Below, piece after piece: positions 1 to 5,454 of a DNA stretch of 5,540 nt. This DNA comes from Fimbriimonadaceae bacterium (lineage in GTDB: Bacteria > Armatimonadota > Fimbriimonadia > Fimbriimonadales > Fimbriimonadaceae), in the NCBI GenBank assembly GCA_020849075.1, contig JADLGZ010000081.1, positions 1 to 5,540 on the forward strand, in the 5' to 3' direction. Every line of letters begins with the position of its first letter. The stretch's first letter is position 1. A program made the position numbers and the translations under genes. The notes beneath the pieces are model-generated. The model was not told where the DNA came from and searched no databases. It saw only the letters and a program-made list of their open reading frames with translations.

Positions 1-390
1 AAGAGCCAGTCAGATTGGGACAATGCTTGGCGTCGCAACAAGGGCTGGACCGACACGACAAAGAAGGCGCCGACGCTTGATTTCAAACGATGGTGGGTAG
101 TTGGCGTCATGCGTGGCGATGAGCACCTTTGCCGTGGCTACGTAACCTCACCCGCCCCCTATGGCATCTTCGATAGTGCCGATCACATGACTCTCAAGAT
201 AAAGCCAAATTGGCGATACACGACCGAGCGCGAGGAGGAAACGAATCCCTACCTATTTATCGCGATCAAGCGAAACCCCGGCAAGCCAATCGTCATCATG
301 CACGACGATGCGCGCAATAACGGTGAAGCTCCCATCTGGCGGAAGCTGACCACCCTAAACCAGAAAACCCCGGCTATTCCATCTCGATAG
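1..390 (+). CDS. C-terminal part of an unrecognised protein (5' truncated by window edge)
   Basis: The frame is open from the first base to a TAG at 388-390, giving 129 residues with no start needed inside the window; the first ATG is at 109, but good coding-like sequence (SDWDNAWRRNKGWTD, then FKRWWVVGVM) lies upstream of it, so the gene very probably begins before the window. The composition is that of a soluble, mixed-charge protein rich in Trp, Arg and Lys, with no membrane segment or low-complexity stretch. I recognise no family and see no catalytic motif I would name. It converges on guaA, and its last 17 bp overlap the guaA 3' end (374-390), so its C-terminal residues are encoded on the strand opposite the highly conserved guaA tail. 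No intrinsic terminator follows it. It is the least certain gene in the window. Confidence 0.55.
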   Translation, partial: KSQSDWDNAWRRNKGWTDTTKKAPTLDFKRWWVVGVMRGDEHLCRGYVTSPAPYGIFDSADHMTLKIKPNWRYTTEREEETNPYLFIAIKRNPGKPIVIMHDDARNNGEAPIWRKLTTLNQKTPAIPSR

Positions 391-1894
391 TCGCTGGCGG
401 CTTGCTCGTATAGTCGTAAAAAACCCGGTTCACCCCTTTCACTTCGTTAACAATTCGATTGGCTACGGCTTCAAGGAACTCGAAGGGGAAGGGGACCGCC
501 GTGGCCGTCATCGCATCTTCGCTCGCTACCGCCCGCAGAACAATCGGCGCTTGATGGGTGCGTTCGTCCCCCATCACGCCAACGGTCTTCACATCAAGCA
601 ACGCCGCATAACTCTGCCAGATCCCGTTCCGCAAACCATGCGAGGCGATCATCTCCCGGAAGATTGCGTCGGCATCCTGCACCATATGTACGCGTTCGGG
701 CGTGACTTCACCCAGTACGCGGACCCCCAAACCAGGACCTGGGAAGGGCTCCCGATCCACCATCTCATCGGGCAAACCCAAGGCCCGTCCCACTTCACGG
801 ACCTCATCTTTGAACAACCACCGCAAAGGCTCAATGACCTTCATCCGCATCCAATCCGGCAGGCCGCCGACATTGTGATGACTCTTGATCTTCGCGCTCG
901 TGGGTGACCCGCTCTCAATAACATCAGGATAGAGGGTGCCCTGAGCGAGGAAGTCGCAATCGCTTAGCTGATCAGCATGCGCCTCAAAGCACCGTACGAA
1001 TTCAGCGCCAATAATCTTTCGTTTGTCTTCGGGGTCGGTCACGCCCTTCAGGGCCCCAAAGAACTGCTCCTGGGCATCAATCGCGACTAAGTTTGGGTGG
1101 AAGTGATTAGTAAACTGCTCAATCACCTGAGTCGCCTCGCCTTTCCGTAACAAGCCGTGATCAATAAAGACGCAGGTCACTTGGTCGCCGATCGCCTTCG
1201 TGAGTAGCGCCGCCACGACCGAACTGTCCACGCCACCGCTGACCGCGCAAAGCACCCGCCCGGAGCCGACCTCGTTTCGAATCCGCTCCAGAGACTCTTC
1301 AATAAAACTCGCGCTTGTCCAGTCGCCAACAAACCCTGCATGGTCAAACAGAAACCGCTTGAGAAGCTCACGACCCCTTGGCGTGTGGGTCACTTCGGGA
1401 TGAAACTGAACGCCAAATTGATTCCCTTGCTGAATCCCCGCGATTGGGCAACTCTCGGTTTCCGCAATGACCTCAAAGCCGGGCGGCGTCTCCAATACCT
1501 GATCGCCGTGGCTCATCCAGACCTGTTCTCCTGCGAATCCGTCCAGCAAACTCCCTTTCGCGACCTCGCCCAGTTGCCGCCGCCCATATTCGCGGTCATG
1601 GGCCTTCTCAATTCGCCCGCCCAAGCGCAAGGACATCAGTTGCAACCCATAGCAAATGCCCAATACCGGCTTGCCTTCAAGAACCTCGAAGTCGAGGGTC
1701 GGCGCCCCTTCATCCAGTACAGAAGACGGCCCGCCCGATAGGATGACAGCTTGGGGATCCAATTCCTGGATCCGCGCCGCCGCCGTCATCCAAGGGACCA
1801 TCTCGCTATAAACACCAAGCTCGCGAACGCGGCGAACAATAAGCTGAGTGTATTGTCCGCCAAAGTCAACGACAAGGCAAGTTTGGTGTTTCAA
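374..1894 (-). CDS. guaA: GMP synthase (glutamine-hydrolysing)
   Basis: Converts XMP to GMP with ATP and glutamine in the cytoplasm, the last step of guanine nucleotide synthesis. From a TTG start the product is 506 residues, close to the usual 510-525. Visible in order are the class I glutamine amidotransferase domain (DFGGQYTQL near 10, ILSGGPSSV at 51-59, nucleophile Cys81 in GICYG, His165 and Glu167 in FHPE), the ATP pyrophosphatase domain with P-loop SGGVDSS at 219-225, and the C-terminal dimerisation domain (PFPGPGLGVRVLGEV from about 383, TSKPPATIEME at the end). The frame extends 70 codons further upstream to an ATG at 2104, but that stretch is antisense-like and overlaps hom. The family N-terminus begins where TTG 1892-1894 sits, and this TTG shares two bases with the hom TGA stop. 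No Shine-Dalgarno is evident, so translation is probably coupled to hom. It is the last gene of accB-hom-guaA. Confidence 0.97.
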   Translation of the reverse strand: MKHQTCLVVDFGGQYTQLIVRRVRELGVYSEMVPWMTAAARIQELDPQAVILSGGPSSVLDEGAPTLDFEVLEGKPVLGICYGLQLMSLRLGGRIEKAHDREYGRRQLGEVAKGSLLDGFAGEQVWMSHGDQVLETPPGFEVIAETESCPIAGIQQGNQFGVQFHPEVTHTPRGRELLKRFLFDHAGFVGDWTSASFIEESLERIRNEVGSGRVLCAVSGGVDSSVVAALLTKAIGDQVTCVFIDHGLLRKGEATQVIEQFTNHFHPNLVAIDAQEQFFGALKGVTDPEDKRKIIGAEFVRCFEAHADQLSDCDFLAQGTLYPDVIESGSPTSAKIKSHHNVGGLPDWMRMKVIEPLRWLFKDEVREVGRALGLPDEMVDREPFPGPGLGVRVLGEVTPERVHMVQDADAIFREMIASHGLRNGIWQSYAALLDVKTVGVMGDERTHQAPIVLRAVASEDAMTATAVPFPFEFLEAVANRIVNEVKGVNRVFYDYTSKPPATIEME

Positions 1895-2817
1895 GACGAC
1901 ATTGTACTTGGGGCCGATGCCACTAGGTCCCCGCAGATCGCACTGGCGGTCGCTCGCCCCCCAGCTCCCGTGCCCATCAGAGTTAGGGAGGGCATGAAGT
2001 CGCCTTCTATCTTGACAGCATTTAGAACTCCGTCCACCCTCGCGAGAGGATGATCCATGGGAAGGGCTTGTGGCACAACTCTCGCTCCCGACTCCCGCGA
2101 CCACGTCGCTACCAATTTGAGTCGCTTCCCATGCTCGGCCGCCTCTTGAACCCGTTGCAAACTCATCTCCTGAATGCCTTCACGATGAATTTGCGTCAAA
2201 TCCAATTGCTCACCCGACGCAATCGCCCCCAAAATCGCGATCTTGTACATCGAGTCAAAGCCCTCAATGTCGCTTGTTGGGTCGGCTTCCGCGTAACCCA
2301 GTTCTTGAGACTCACGCAAGATCGGCGCCAACTCTGCCTGCCGGGCTTCCATCTCAGAGAGAATATAGTTGGTGGTGCCATTCAAAATGCCCTGAATAGA
2401 CTGAATTCGGTTCGTCCGCGCCAGAGTCTTGAGCACCTGAATGACCGGAATCCCTGCCCCCACCGCCGCCTCATACCGCAAGTCCCCGCCAAACTCCATC
2501 AAAGCATCGTAATGCTTGGCAATCAATTCCTTGTTCGCGGTAACGACCCGCTTACCCGCGGTGAGCGCCGTCTTGATGAGCTCCAATGCCGGGCTCTCAC
2601 CCCCCATGACCTCTACCACCACGTCCACCTCTGAGGATCTCACCAGTTCATTGGCGTCGCAAAGCAGATCCCCGATCGCCGCTGAACGTGCTTTGTTTGG
2701 GTTGCCAACCGCAACCTTCGTTACCTCAAAGGCCTCCCAAAGATTGGTTTCGATGAGCTCATAAACGGCCGCGCCGACGGTCCCAAAACCGATCAGCCCG
2801 ACCCGGCTAAGCGACAT
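1891..2817 (-). CDS. hom: Homoserine dehydrogenase, short form without ACT domain
   Basis: Reduces aspartate semialdehyde to homoserine with NAD(P)H, at the branch to threonine and methionine. The 308-residue product carries the Rossmann dinucleotide motif GFGTVG at 10-15, VVTANKELIAKH from 91 (Lys96), the substrate-domain signature GILNGTTNYIL at 143-153, and GYAEADPTSDIEGFD at 174-188 followed by Lys192. By comparison with the yeast enzyme, Glu177, Asp188 and Lys192 correspond to the substrate-binding and catalytic residues. GTGAGGRATASA at 282-293 closes the Rossmann fold. The chain ends soon after, so the C-terminal ACT domain that gives threonine feedback in the common ~430-residue bacterial form is absent. 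The ATG at 2815-2817 overlaps the accB 3' end by 11 nt. The TGA at 1891-1893 overlaps the guaA TTG start. Tight overlaps on both sides indicate one transcript. Confidence 0.95.
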   Translation of the reverse strand: MSLSRVGLIGFGTVGAAVYELIETNLWEAFEVTKVAVGNPNKARSAAIGDLLCDANELVRSSEVDVVVEVMGGESPALELIKTALTAGKRVVTANKELIAKHYDALMEFGGDLRYEAAVGAGIPVIQVLKTLARTNRIQSIQGILNGTTNYILSEMEARQAELAPILRESQELGYAEADPTSDIEGFDSMYKIAILGAIASGEQLDLTQIHREGIQEMSLQRVQEAAEHGKRLKLVATWSRESGARVVPQALPMDHPLARVDGVLNAVKIEGDFMPSLTLMGTGAGGRATASAICGDLVASAPSTMSS

Positions 2818-3232
2818 AGATCAATACGTCGCCGGCCTGAACGAGGGCACCGCTCTCGGCCACCACCTCGCTCACCGTACCGCTAATGGTCGCGGTGATT
2901 TCGTTGAATACCTTCATCGCCTCAATCAGCCCCACGACTTGCCCAGTGGTGATCGTGTCGCCTTCCTTGACAAACGGTGGCGATCCAGGGCTAGGCGAAC
3001 TATAGTAAATGCCCATCATCGGGGATGAAATCGGTGTCCCAACTGCACCCTTTGCCGGCGGCGGAGCCGGGGCCGTTGCCGGTGCCGATGGCGCGGAACC
3101 GCTGGCGACCGTAACCCCGCGAGTGGGTGGCTCCTTGGCAAAGGCAATTTCCCAATCTTCGCCTTTCAAACGAGCATTGGCGAGCCCATACTCTTGCATG
3201 AGGCTCGCCAATTCATCAATCCGCGCTTTCAT
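2807..3232 (-). CDS. accB: Biotin carboxyl carrier protein of acetyl-CoA carboxylase
   Basis: Carries the biotin that shuttles CO2 from biotin carboxylase (AccC) to carboxyltransferase (AccAD) in malonyl-CoA synthesis. The 141-residue protein has the classic BCCP layout: a helical N-terminus (1-33), a flexible Ala/Pro-rich linker at about 43-64, and a biotinyl domain at about 66-141 with the thumb-type segment SPMMGIYYSSPSPGSPPF at 70-87. Biotinylation should occur at Lys107 of EAMK (104-107). Length is typical. Unlike many genomes, accC does not follow; hom does, overlapping by 11 nt. A TATTAT box lies 8 nt before the ATG with no clear Shine-Dalgarno, so this looks like the first gene of the accB-hom-guaA operon with a very short leader. 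A transcript from the thioredoxin-like gene 42 bp upstream could also read in, since no terminator is seen between them. Confidence 0.95.
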   Translation of the reverse strand: MKARIDELASLMQEYGLANARLKGEDWEIAFAKEPPTRGVTVASGSAPSAPATAPAPPPAKGAVGTPISSPMMGIYYSSPSPGSPPFVKEGDTITTGQVVGLIEAMKVFNEITATISGTVSEVVAESGALVQAGDVLIYVA

Positions 3233-3240
3233 CTAAATGA

Positions 3241-3246
3241 ATAATA
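3241..3246 (-). promoter_or_regulatory. Candidate -10 box (TATTAT) for accB-hom-guaA
   Basis: On the minus strand TATTAT differs from TATAAT at one base and ends 8 nt before the accB ATG. Transcription starting about 7 nt downstream would leave a leader of only one or two bases. No good -35 hexamer is visible at 16-18 bp spacing. The 42-bp gap to the upstream gene is otherwise plain, with no hairpin followed by a T run. Confidence 0.45.
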
Positions 3247-3274
3247 CACGGAATCGGATTTACGGAGTCGTTAA

Positions 3275-3829
3275 CTAGTTCGCGTTGATCTTGGCAACTT
3301 CCTTGTCCAAGGTGGCCAAGCCAGCCTTATCGCCCTTCAAGTTGACGATATTCGTAACGACTTCCCAGTTCTTGTACAAAACAACCGTGTTCTTCACGTC
3401 GCCCGCCATATTGATCTTGTAACTCTCAATAGCCTTATGATCTGGAGCTACCATCGCCATGCTAACGTGCTTGAGGCTGTCCGCCTTGGCCGTTTCCTTG
3501 AGCTTGGCGCCAAATTCGGCTTGCTTGTCGGTGGGCACGATGAAGACGATGAGGGACTTGAACTCGCTATCCTTGTACGTGATCTGTGCCTTGTCAAGCG
3601 ACTTGGCCAGCGCGAGAACATTCTCAAACTTATCGCCATTGACCCAAACTTGAGCCTGCGGGCGATTCTGGAAAGTGCAAGGGAAGCAGTTGGTCGTATC
3701 AGCCAGTGCGCCAACAACGTGCTTGGGGTGGAAAGGAACGACGCGCTCCCCCGATTTCAGACCGGAGTTGGGCGCGACAGCGAAAGCGGCGGCGGCAAGA
3801 GCGAGGACAGCAATGGAGATGGTTTTCAT
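3275..3829 (-). CDS. Secreted thioredoxin-like protein with CFPC motif
   Basis: The 184-residue product starts with a short classical signal peptide: MKTIS, a hydrophobic Ala-rich core to about residue 18, then a likely cleavage around AVA-PNS. The mature part carries a CxxC pair, CFPC at 48-51, followed by a beta-strand-like segment (QAQVWVNGD), a helix (NVLALAKSLDKA), another strand (SLIVFIVPT at 92-100), a Lys/Ala-rich helix, and a C-terminal part (NTVVLYKNWEVVTNIV) that resembles the last strands of a thioredoxin fold. The arrangement recalls uncharacterised secreted proteins with a CxxC ahead of a QxRP/VWV-type strand, known to me from planctomycetes and relatives; the family call is inference. 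The frame extends to an ATG at 3895, but that would put 22 residues before the signal peptide and read through a perfect hairpin, so I chose 3829. It is divergent from ccmAB, which suggests, but does not show, a thiol-redox role in cytochrome c maturation. Confidence 0.82.
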   Translation of the reverse strand: MKTISIAVLALAAAAFAVAPNSGLKSGERVVPFHPKHVVGALADTTNCFPCTFQNRPQAQVWVNGDKFENVLALAKSLDKAQITYKDSEFKSLIVFIVPTDKQAEFGAKLKETAKADSLKHVSMAMVAPDHKAIESYKINMAGDVKNTVVLYKNWEVVTNIVNLKGDKAGLATLDKEVAKINAN

Positions 3830-3866
3830 GGTTGTAGTTTCTTGGTCGGCGAGGCCGATTATTACC

Positions 3867-3892
3867 AAAAGGCAGGTGACGACCTGCCTTTT
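3867..3892. promoter_or_regulatory. Perfect 11-bp hairpin with A/T-run ends in divergent spacer
   Basis: AAAAGGCAGGT, loop GACG, then ACCTGCCTTTT forms an 11-bp stem without mismatch. The GC-rich core followed by four T on both strands has the form of a bidirectional intrinsic terminator. It lies between divergent genes, 38 nt upstream of the thioredoxin-like start, so it would sit in that gene's 5' leader if transcription begins upstream. An attenuator, a 5' stabilising hairpin or a protein-binding operator are the options. Confidence 0.6.
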
Positions 3893-3946
3893 CATAATCT
3901 ACTAGGTCAGTTCTTCGCCTAAAGTTCCCGCTCAGCGACAAAATTG

Positions 3947-3952
3947 TAAACT
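3947..3952 (+). promoter_or_regulatory. Candidate -10 box (TAAACT) giving a leaderless ccmA transcript
   Basis: TAAACT fits TANNNT and ends 6 nt before the GTG start of the ATPase gene, so the expected transcription start falls on or next to the start codon. There is no Shine-Dalgarno between the box and the GTG. The in-frame TAA at 3947-3949 leaves no room for an earlier start. No clear -35 hexamer is seen. Confidence 0.4.
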
Positions 3953-3958
3953 ATCGTC

Positions 3959-4534
3959 GTGCTTGCCGCCCACAACCTAGGAAAGCGATTTGGCCCACGA
4001 TGGATTTTTCGTGACCTCGCATTCGAGGCTTCAATGGGCCAAGTCATTGGAGTGTTTGGCCCCAATGGCTGCGGTAAAAGCACCCTACTTCGGCTTCTCG
4101 CCGGACTCGCCCCGGCGAGCGAAGGGAAGATCACCAGGGACTCATCCGGTGATCTCCGGCAGTCGGTCGGCTTCGCCGCCCTCGATCTCGCCCTTTATCC
4201 CGATCTCACCGCGGACGAGCACCTCGTACTTGCCGCCAAATTGCGTGGTCACCCCAGTAAGGCGGAAATTTGGCTCAATCGGATCGCCCTGCCTCCCGAC
4301 CAGCCCACCCGGGAGTTCTCCAGCGGAATGCGCGCCCGGCTTCGCCTTGCCCTCGCCGTCCAGCATTCGCCCACATTACTGTTGCTTGATGAGCCCAGCG
4401 CAAGCCTTGACGAGGCGGGCCGAAATCTTGTGCGGGAACTGATTGCCGAACAGTGCGGTCGCGGAATCGTCGTCCTCGCCACCAACGATCCCATAGAAAA
4501 GGAGTGGGCCCACCATGCCATCAATTTGGGCTGA
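3959..4534 (+). CDS. ccmA: Haem-export type ABC transporter ATP-binding protein (CcmA-like)
   Basis: The 191-residue ABC ATPase would power a CcmB/CcmC membrane complex in cytochrome c maturation. Walker A is GPNGCGKST at 34-42, the signature loop is the variant FSSGMRARL at 120-128 instead of LSGGQ, Walker B is LLLLDEPS at 140-147, and the D-loop is SLD at 149-151. The switch-histidine position after the strand VVLAT reads ATNDP, so Asn176 stands where His is usual. The short length, about 200 residues, and the companion permease are typical of CcmA rather than of larger importer or exporter ATPases. The start is GTG 3959-3961, giving MLAAHNLGKRFG, the expected beginning for this family, and an in-frame stop lies 12 bp upstream. 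It overlaps ccmB by 20 nt. The CcmA label rests mainly on the neighbour. Confidence 0.85.
   Translation: MLAAHNLGKRFGPRWIFRDLAFEASMGQVIGVFGPNGCGKSTLLRLLAGLAPASEGKITRDSSGDLRQSVGFAALDLALYPDLTADEHLVLAAKLRGHPSKAEIWLNRIALPPDQPTREFSSGMRARLRLALAVQHSPTLLLLDEPSASLDEAGRNLVRELIAEQCGRGIVVLATNDPIEKEWAHHAINLG
4499..4504 (+). promoter_or_regulatory. Shine-Dalgarno (AAGGAG) of ccmB
   Basis: AAGGAG lies inside the end of ccmA, 10 nt before the ccmB ATG at 4515. It is the one convincing Shine-Dalgarno site in the window and supports this ATG. The gap contains the 10-bp palindrome GTGGGCCCAC. Confidence 0.7.
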
Positions 4535-5192
4535 AACCCTCGCCATTTTCATCAAGGAACTGAGCACGGAATGGCGCTCCCGACAAGGTCTCCTTGCCGG
4601 AGGGCTTTTCAGCGTTGTTGCCGTTGTGGCGATGGCCTTCGCCGGCGTCAACGCCCGCCCCACCCCGACCTTGCAGGCGGGCATGTTCACCATCGTCCTC
4701 CTCTTCGCGGCCTGCATCACCCTACCGCGTGTTTTCCTCATCGAGGACGAGCAGCGAACCCTTGACCTCCTCCGCCTATTGGCCCGGCCCGAGGCCGCAT
4801 TCCTCGGCAAATACGGCGCGTGCAAGCTCCAGATCATCGTGACCGCCACGATACTCTCCTGCCTCTATGTCTTCCTTAGCGGAGTCTCCATCACCATCCC
4901 CTGGATGCTCGTCGCCGCCTTGGCGGTGGAATCTGTGACCCTCGCGGCAACCCTTTCCATCGTGGGAGTCCTGGTATCGGGTGCCCGAAATCGGTGGGTC
5001 TTGGCTGCTGCTGTTGGCCTACCTCTCCTTCTCCCCCAAACCACGCTCAGCATCGGCGCTCTTCGCTTCGCCTTTGGGGAAGGAACCCAAACCGCGGCGC
5101 TCCAGAACCTAAGTGGTCTCGGCCTGTTCGCTATCGCCATGACCAGCTTCGGCCCCGCCCTCGCAAACGCGATGTGGAAGCTCGAACGGTAA
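4515..5192 (+). CDS. ccmB: Haem exporter permease, CcmB-like
   Basis: The 225-residue integral membrane protein has about the length of CcmB (~220). It opens with FIKELSTEWRSRQGLLAG (12-29), matching the family's cytoplasmic N-terminal K-[DE]-L-x-x-E-x-R-S-[RK] pattern. About six hydrophobic segments follow, near 27-44, 53-71, 104-124, 128-153, 160-179 and 198-216. The loop FLIEDEQRTLDLLRLLARPEAAFLGK (in the 74-99 region) matches the conserved cytoplasmic segment ending in P-x(4-6)-GK that probably contacts the ATPase. GLPLLLPQTT near 168-177 fits the conserved Leu/Pro stretch of later CcmB helices. Start ATG 4515 follows AAGGAG. The 20-nt overlap with ccmA indicates coupled translation of the two subunits. 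TAA at 5190-5192 is followed by a repeat-filled spacer before the next gene. Confidence 0.85.
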   Translation: MPSIWAETLAIFIKELSTEWRSRQGLLAGGLFSVVAVVAMAFAGVNARPTPTLQAGMFTIVLLFAACITLPRVFLIEDEQRTLDLLRLLARPEAAFLGKYGACKLQIIVTATILSCLYVFLSGVSITIPWMLVAALAVESVTLAATLSIVGVLVSGARNRWVLAAAVGLPLLLPQTTLSIGALRFAFGEGTQTAALQNLSGLGLFAIAMTSFGPALANAMWKLER

Positions 5193-5200
5193 CCGCCAAC

Positions 5201-5220
5201 GGAGCGCGGACTTCAGTCCG
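5201..5220. repeat. REP-like palindrome after ccmB
   Basis: CGGACTTCAGTCCG (5207-5220) is an inverted repeat, stem CGGAC/GTCCG with loop TTCA, preceded by GGAGCG. It begins 8 nt after the ccmB stop. The GGACTTCAGTCC core is of the kind seen as dispersed extragenic palindromes in several GC-rich phyla; that it is dispersed in this genome cannot be seen from one copy. No T run follows, so it is not a canonical intrinsic terminator. Confidence 0.5.
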
Positions 5221-5231
5221 TATCTGTGCGC

Positions 5232-5430
5232 CCGACTCACCGACCCACCGACTCACCGACCCCACTGACCCCACTGACTCACTGACTCACCGACTCACTG
5301 ACTCACTGACTCACCGACCTAACCGACCCACCGACCTAACCGACTCACCGACTCCCCGACCTCCCCGACCCACCGACTCCCCGACCCACCGACCTAACCG
5401 ACTCCCCGACTCACCGACCTCACTGACTAA
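5232..5430. repeat. Degenerate 8/9-bp tandem repeat, 24 units
   Basis: Twenty-four consecutive units follow the pattern CYGAC plus a variable tail: CCGACTCA, CTGACTCA, CCGACCCA, CCGACTCC, and 9-bp forms CCGACCTAA, CCGACCTCA, CCGACCTCC and CYGACCCCA. Every unit contains exactly one G on the plus strand. By hand count the array is about 52% C and 12% G. Unit variants are interspersed, with CTGACTCA concentrated near 5274-5313 and CCGACCTAA at 5314, 5331 and 5389, which suggests repeated slippage or duplication of small blocks. Units of 8 and 9 bp are mixed, so the array keeps no reading frame and is not protein coding. It fills most of the ccmB-ccmC spacer (5193-5454). Confidence 0.95.
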
Positions 5431-5439
5431 CCCACCGAG

Positions 5440-5445
5440 TACACT
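5440..5445 (+). promoter_or_regulatory. Candidate -10 box (TACACT) for the ccmC-like gene
   Basis: TACACT fits TANNNT and lies 10 bp after the end of the tandem array and 9 nt before the GTG at 5455. The predicted leader would be about 3 nt. No -35 hexamer is apparent, and the region upstream is all repeat. Confidence 0.35.
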
Positions 5446-5454
5446 CACCAAGAC

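Noticed and set aside
300..430. Intrinsic terminator for guaA or for the convergent gene
   Set aside because: No GC-rich hairpin followed by a T run is visible on either strand; the run of six A at about 417-422 lies within guaA codons.
1895..2104. 70-codon N-terminal extension of guaA to an upstream ATG
   Set aside because: It lies wholly inside hom in another frame, has no family similarity, and the GuaA N-terminus begins naturally at TTG 1894.
551..2634. Several plus-strand frames of 100-194 residues antisense to guaA and hom
   Set aside because: The minus-strand products are full-length, motif-complete enzymes; these frames have no recognisable motifs and result from GC-biased third positions.
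3233..3274. Terminator between the thioredoxin-like gene and accB
   Set aside because: Only the short palindrome AACTAGTT overlaps the stop codon; there is no stable stem with a T run.
3830..3895. Longer form (206 residues) of the thioredoxin-like protein
   Set aside because: It would place 22 residues before a good signal peptide and code through a perfect hairpin; the ATG at 3829 is the natural start.
5232..5430. CRISPR array
   Set aside because: Units are 8-9 bp and directly adjacent, with no spacers and no cas genes nearby.
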